Of a DNA stretch of 16,198 nucleotides, positions 13,441-16,198 are shown piece after piece. Each line of letters begins with the position of its first letter. The first letter of the stretch is position 1. The DNA lies in contig JAAYUR010000171.1 of assembly GCA_012517645.1 (NCBI GenBank), positions 1 to 16,198 on the forward strand. Direction: 5' to 3'. The notes beneath the pieces were generated by a model. The model was not told the origin of the DNA, did no database searches, and saw only the letters and a program-made list of their open reading frames with translations. Source of the DNA: Treponema sp. GTDB lineage: Bacteria > Spirochaetota > Spirochaetia > Treponematales > UBA12059. The position numbers were made by a program, and so were the translations under genes.

Positions 13441-14270
13441 GCGCCGAAGAAAATCCTGACCGTGTTCTCCGTGACCGCCCGCGCCAGGTCGGCCGCGTCC
13501 TCGCCCCGGAGCTCCGCGGCGAAGGCGTAGGTGTGACCGACCAGCAGGGGGGTGCAGGGCTTTCCCCGTTCGGGGACCGGGGCCATGTAGGGTGAATCGG
13601 TCTCCAGCAGGAGCCGATCCGAAGGGACGAGGGCGCAGGCTTCCCGGAGGTTCCGGGCGGCGGGATAGGTCAGGTTCCCGGCGAAGGAGATGTAACACCC
13701 CAGATCCAGGTAGACCCGAGCGGCCGCGGCGTCATAGCCGAAGCAGTGGATCACCACGGGCACGCCGGGTCGGGCGGAGCGGAGAATCTGGACCGTATCC
13801 TCCTGGGCTTCCCGGGAGTGGACGATCAGGGGCTTTCCTAGGCGGCGGGCAAGGTCGATTTGGGCCTCGAACAGCCTCCTCTGAGCGTCCCGGGTACCGT
13901 GCATCCAGTGGTAATCCAGCCCCCCTTCTCCGATTGCCGCGCAGTCGGCCGTAGCCGCGGCGGCCTCCAGGGCCGCGATATGGGGTCCCGGATTCGCCAA
14001 AGCTTCCGGGCCGGGCCAGATCCCCGCGGCGAAGCGCAGCCAGGGCCGGCGTCCGACCTCTCGGATCCTCTCGGCCAGATCGTCCGCCCGGGTGCCCGGA
14101 TCGATCACTCGAGGGGCTTCTCCCGGACGGCCGCGAGCTGCCGCATCCTCCCATGCGGCGTCGTAGGCAGCCAGGACGGACTCCAGGGCCGCCCTTCCCG
14201 CCCGGGCGGGGACCATGGAGAGATGGGCGTGGGAATCCGTGTAGAGGGCGGCACCGGCCCCCGGGTTCAC
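13434..14270 (-). CDS. tatD: TatD-family metal-dependent hydrolase (DNase/exonuclease)
   Basis: Cytoplasmic TIM-barrel hydrolase with divalent metals; family members are 3'-5' DNA exonucleases or quality-control nucleases. It is 278 aa, normal length. Metal and active-site residues are complete: D12, H14 and H16 in TDSHAHL, E115 in IGEGGLDYHW, H151 in PLIVHSRE, H175 in VIHCFGY and D225 in LLETDSPYMAP. It starts at GTG 14270, overlapping the clpB stop (GTGA on the minus strand), so translation is coupled to clpB. Its stop overlaps that of the converging kinase. A proline/arginine-rich stretch at about 45-55 slightly lengthens the first barrel loops. Despite the name, the family has no role in Tat protein export. 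Confidence 0.95.
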   Translation of the reverse strand: MNPGAGAALYTDSHAHLSMVPARAGRAALESVLAAYDAAWEDAAARGRPGEAPRVIDPGTRADDLAERIREVGRRPWLRFAAGIWPGPEALANPGPHIAALEAAAATADCAAIGEGGLDYHWMHGTRDAQRRLFEAQIDLARRLGKPLIVHSREAQEDTVQILRSARPGVPVVIHCFGYDAAAARVYLDLGCYISFAGNLTYPAARNLREACALVPSDRLLLETDSPYMAPVPERGKPCTPLLVGHTYAFAAELRGEDAADLARAVTENTVRIFFGAQ

Positions 14271-16198
14271 GAAGCCGCCTCGAAGGCCAGCTTTCCGCCG
14301 GCAAGGATGACCTTGACCCGGCTCCCCTCCCGGATCTTCCCGGCCAGGACGTCCCGGGCCAGGGGGTTTTGGAGCTCGTTCTGGACAGCCCGCTTCAAGG
14401 GTCGGGCGCCGAACAGGGGATCGTAGCCCGCTTCCGCCAGGTAGGCCTTGGCCTCGGGGCTCACCTCCAGGCTGATCTTCCGGGACTCGAGCCGTTCGGC
14501 CAGGAGGGCCGTCTGGAGATCCACGATGCCCAGGATCTCCTTCTTGCCCAGCCGCTCGAACAGCACGATCTCGTCGATCCGGTTCAGGAACTCGGGCTTG
14601 AAGCTGGACCGGAGGAGCTGGTCGATGGCGGGCTTGACCGCCTTCATGGACTCGGCGGCCAGGATGAGGTCGCTTCCCAGGTTGCTGGTCAGGATGACGA
14701 TGGCGTTCTTGAAATCCACCACCCTGCCCTGCCCGTCGGTGAGGCGGCCGTCGTCCAACAATTGCAGGAGCACGTTGAATACGTCCGGGTGGGCCTTCTC
14801 GACCTCGTCGAAGAGGATCACGCTGTAGGGCCTGCGCCGGACGGCCTCGGTCAGCTGGCCGCCCTCGTCGTACCCCACATAGCCGGGGGGCGCTCCGATC
14901 AGGCGGCTCACCGAGTGCTTTTCGCCGTACTCGCTCATGTCGATCCGGGTCAGGGACTTCTCGTCGTTGAACAGGAATTCCGCCAGGGTCTTGGCCAGCT
15001 CGGTCTTGCCCACCCCCGTGGGCCCTATGAAGAGGAAGCTCCCCAGAGGTCGGTTGGGGTCCGAGAGACCCGCCCGATTGCGCCGGATCGCGTCCGCCAC
15101 CGCCTTGATGGCCGCCTGTTGGCCCAGGACCCGGCGGCCCAGGACGTTCTCCAGCTCGAGATACTTCTGGGCCTCCCCGGAGAGCATCTTGGACACGGGT
15201 ATGCCCGTCCAGGTGGACACGACCCGGGCGATATCCTCCTCGGAAACCTCTTCCCGGAGCAGGCGATTCCCGTCGTCCTGGTTACCGATCTCGGCGCTTA
15301 CCTCAGCCAGGCGTTTTTCGGCCTCCAGAAGCTTCCCGTACTTGATCTCCGCGGCCTTGGCGAGGTTGCCCTCCCGTTCGTAGCGCTGTTCCTCGATCCG
15401 CAGGCGCTCGAGGCGTTCCTTCAGGCGGCGCATCTCCTCGATCTTTTCCTTCTCCGCGGTCCAGCGGATCCGCATGGCATCCCTCCGGGCCTGAACCTCC
15501 GCCAGTTCCTTTTCCAGCTTGGCGAGCCGTTCCCGGGAGGCCGGATCCGCCTCCTTGGACAGGGCCTGCTTCTCGACGGTGAGCTGTAGGATCCGGCGCT
15601 CCGCCTGGTCCAGCTCCGTGGGCTGACTCTCGATCTCCATCTTGATGCGGCTGGCCGCCTCGTCCACCAGGTCGATGGCCTTGTCCGGGAGGAAGCGGCT
15701 GGTGATGTAGCGGTCCGAGAGGGTGGCCGCGGCGATCAGCGCCTCGTCACGGATCCGGACTCCGTGGTGGACCTCGTAGCGCTCCGCCAGTCCCCGCAGG
15801 ATTGCGATGGTGTCCTCCACCGAAGGCTCCCCGCAGAACACGGGCTGGAAGCGGCGTTCCAGGGCCGCGTCCTTCTCGATGTGCTTGCGGTACTCGTCCA
15901 GAGTCGTGGCGCCTATGCAGCGCAGCTCGCCGCGGGCCAGGGCGGGTTTGAGCATGTTCGACGCGTCTATGGCGCCTTCCGCGGCGCCTGCGCCCACCAC
16001 GCTATGCAGTTCGTCAATAAACAGAATGACCTCCCCGCCGGCGTCGGCGATCTCCTTGAGCACGGCTTTCAGGCGGTCTTCGAACTCGCCGCGGTACTTG
16101 GCGCCCGCCACCAGGGCGCCCATGTCCAGGGACAGCACCCGCTTCTGCTTCAGCCCCTCGGGCACGTCCTTGGCGATGATCCGCTGGGCCAGCCCCTC
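14267..16198 (-). CDS. clpB: ATP-dependent disaggregase ClpB (N-terminus beyond window)
   Basis: Hexameric AAA+ chaperone that, with DnaK, pulls proteins out of aggregates. 643 codons are visible; the frame is open to the right edge, which falls just after the first Walker A (EGLAQRI tail), so about 215 residues (N-domain and start of ATPase 1) are missing if length is typical. Visible ATPase 1 parts are AGAKYRGEFEDRLK, Walker B ILFIDELH, sensor GATT and arginine-finger ERRFQ. A full-length charged coiled-coil middle domain follows, which separates ClpB from ClpA and ClpX. ATPase 2 has Walker A GPTGVGKTELAK, Walker B VILFDEVEKAHPDV and LTSNLGS, with GARPLKRAVQ near the C-terminus. No ClpP-docking loop was noticed. 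tatD follows with a 4-nt overlap. The promoter lies outside the window. Confidence 0.97.
   Translation of the reverse strand, partial: EGLAQRIIAKDVPEGLKQKRVLSLDMGALVAGAKYRGEFEDRLKAVLKEIADAGGEVILFIDELHSVVGAGAAEGAIDASNMLKPALARGELRCIGATTLDEYRKHIEKDAALERRFQPVFCGEPSVEDTIAILRGLAERYEVHHGVRIRDEALIAAATLSDRYITSRFLPDKAIDLVDEAASRIKMEIESQPTELDQAERRILQLTVEKQALSKEADPASRERLAKLEKELAEVQARRDAMRIRWTAEKEKIEEMRRLKERLERLRIEEQRYEREGNLAKAAEIKYGKLLEAEKRLAEVSAEIGNQDDGNRLLREEVSEEDIARVVSTWTGIPVSKMLSGEAQKYLELENVLGRRVLGQQAAIKAVADAIRRNRAGLSDPNRPLGSFLFIGPTGVGKTELAKTLAEFLFNDEKSLTRIDMSEYGEKHSVSRLIGAPPGYVGYDEGGQLTEAVRRRPYSVILFDEVEKAHPDVFNVLLQLLDDGRLTDGQGRVVDFKNAIVILTSNLGSDLILAAESMKAVKPAIDQLLRSSFKPEFLNRIDEIVLFERLGKKEILGIVDLQTALLAERLESRKISLEVSPEAKAYLAEAGYDPLFGARPLKRAVQNELQNPLARDVLAGKIREGSRVKVILAGGKLAFEAAS

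Noticed and set aside
12283..13698. A 471-codon minus-strand frame opposite the kinase.
   Set aside because: Shadow frame; the plus strand encodes complete H, N, G1, F and G2 boxes.
13434..14270. TatD as part of a twin-arginine export system.
   Set aside because: No tatA, tatB or tatC is nearby, and the family is a metal-dependent nuclease with no export role.
14153..15589. A 478-codon plus-strand frame opposite clpB and the end of tatD.
   Set aside because: Shadow of ClpB; rich in Leu/Gln/Asp/His in the pattern expected from reversing GC-rich alpha-helical coding sequence.

Overview
The window reads as a GC-rich spirochaete chromosome, most like the Treponema lineage. Three things point there. 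Two tandem FlaA-type flagellar sheath proteins lie downstream of a class II fructose-bisphosphate aldolase. A TRAP transporter carries a dedicated TPR lipoprotein (TatT/TatP type, the TPAT arrangement known from Treponema pallidum). The secreted lipoproteins have a relaxed lipobox. Coding is dense, many genes start with GTG, and starts overlap stops (GTGA) at several joints. No tRNA, rRNA, CRISPR array, phage gene or insertion sequence was seen.

Layout. 1-3801 (minus strand): two overlapping half-transporter genes form a heterodimeric ABC exporter; the downstream one is cut by the left edge. 3802-3875: a short divergent promoter region in which both genes appear to start at or next to the transcription start. 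3876-8162 (plus): an operon of TatT lipoprotein, DctP-type binding protein, fused DctQM permease, then RNase HI. 8163-8500: a gene-free stretch with a 9-bp tandem repeat, a pure polypurine run and a long imperfect inverted repeat. 8501-9499 (minus): fructose-bisphosphate aldolase with a clear promoter. 9617-10510 (plus): a lipoprotein of unknown role, divergent from the aldolase. 10593-12253: a flaA-flaA operon with a perfect consensus sigma-70 promoter and a strong terminator. 12262-13440 (plus): a soluble histidine kinase with an N-terminal cyclic-nucleotide-binding domain. 13434-16198 (minus): a TatD-family nuclease and, upstream of it, the ClpB disaggregase cut by the right edge.

How the parts relate. 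The TRAP genes are a single importer whose binding protein lacks the arginine that usually holds a carboxylate ligand, so the cargo may not be a typical organic acid. The FlaA pair would be exported to the periplasm to sheath the flagellar filaments. The kinase next to them has no response regulator in view. The clearest unusual signals are the repeated leaderless-type promoter spacing, the complementary degenerate ATP site in the exporter, the large extracytoplasmic insertion in its second subunit, the unclassified lipoprotein, and the repeat-rich spacer.
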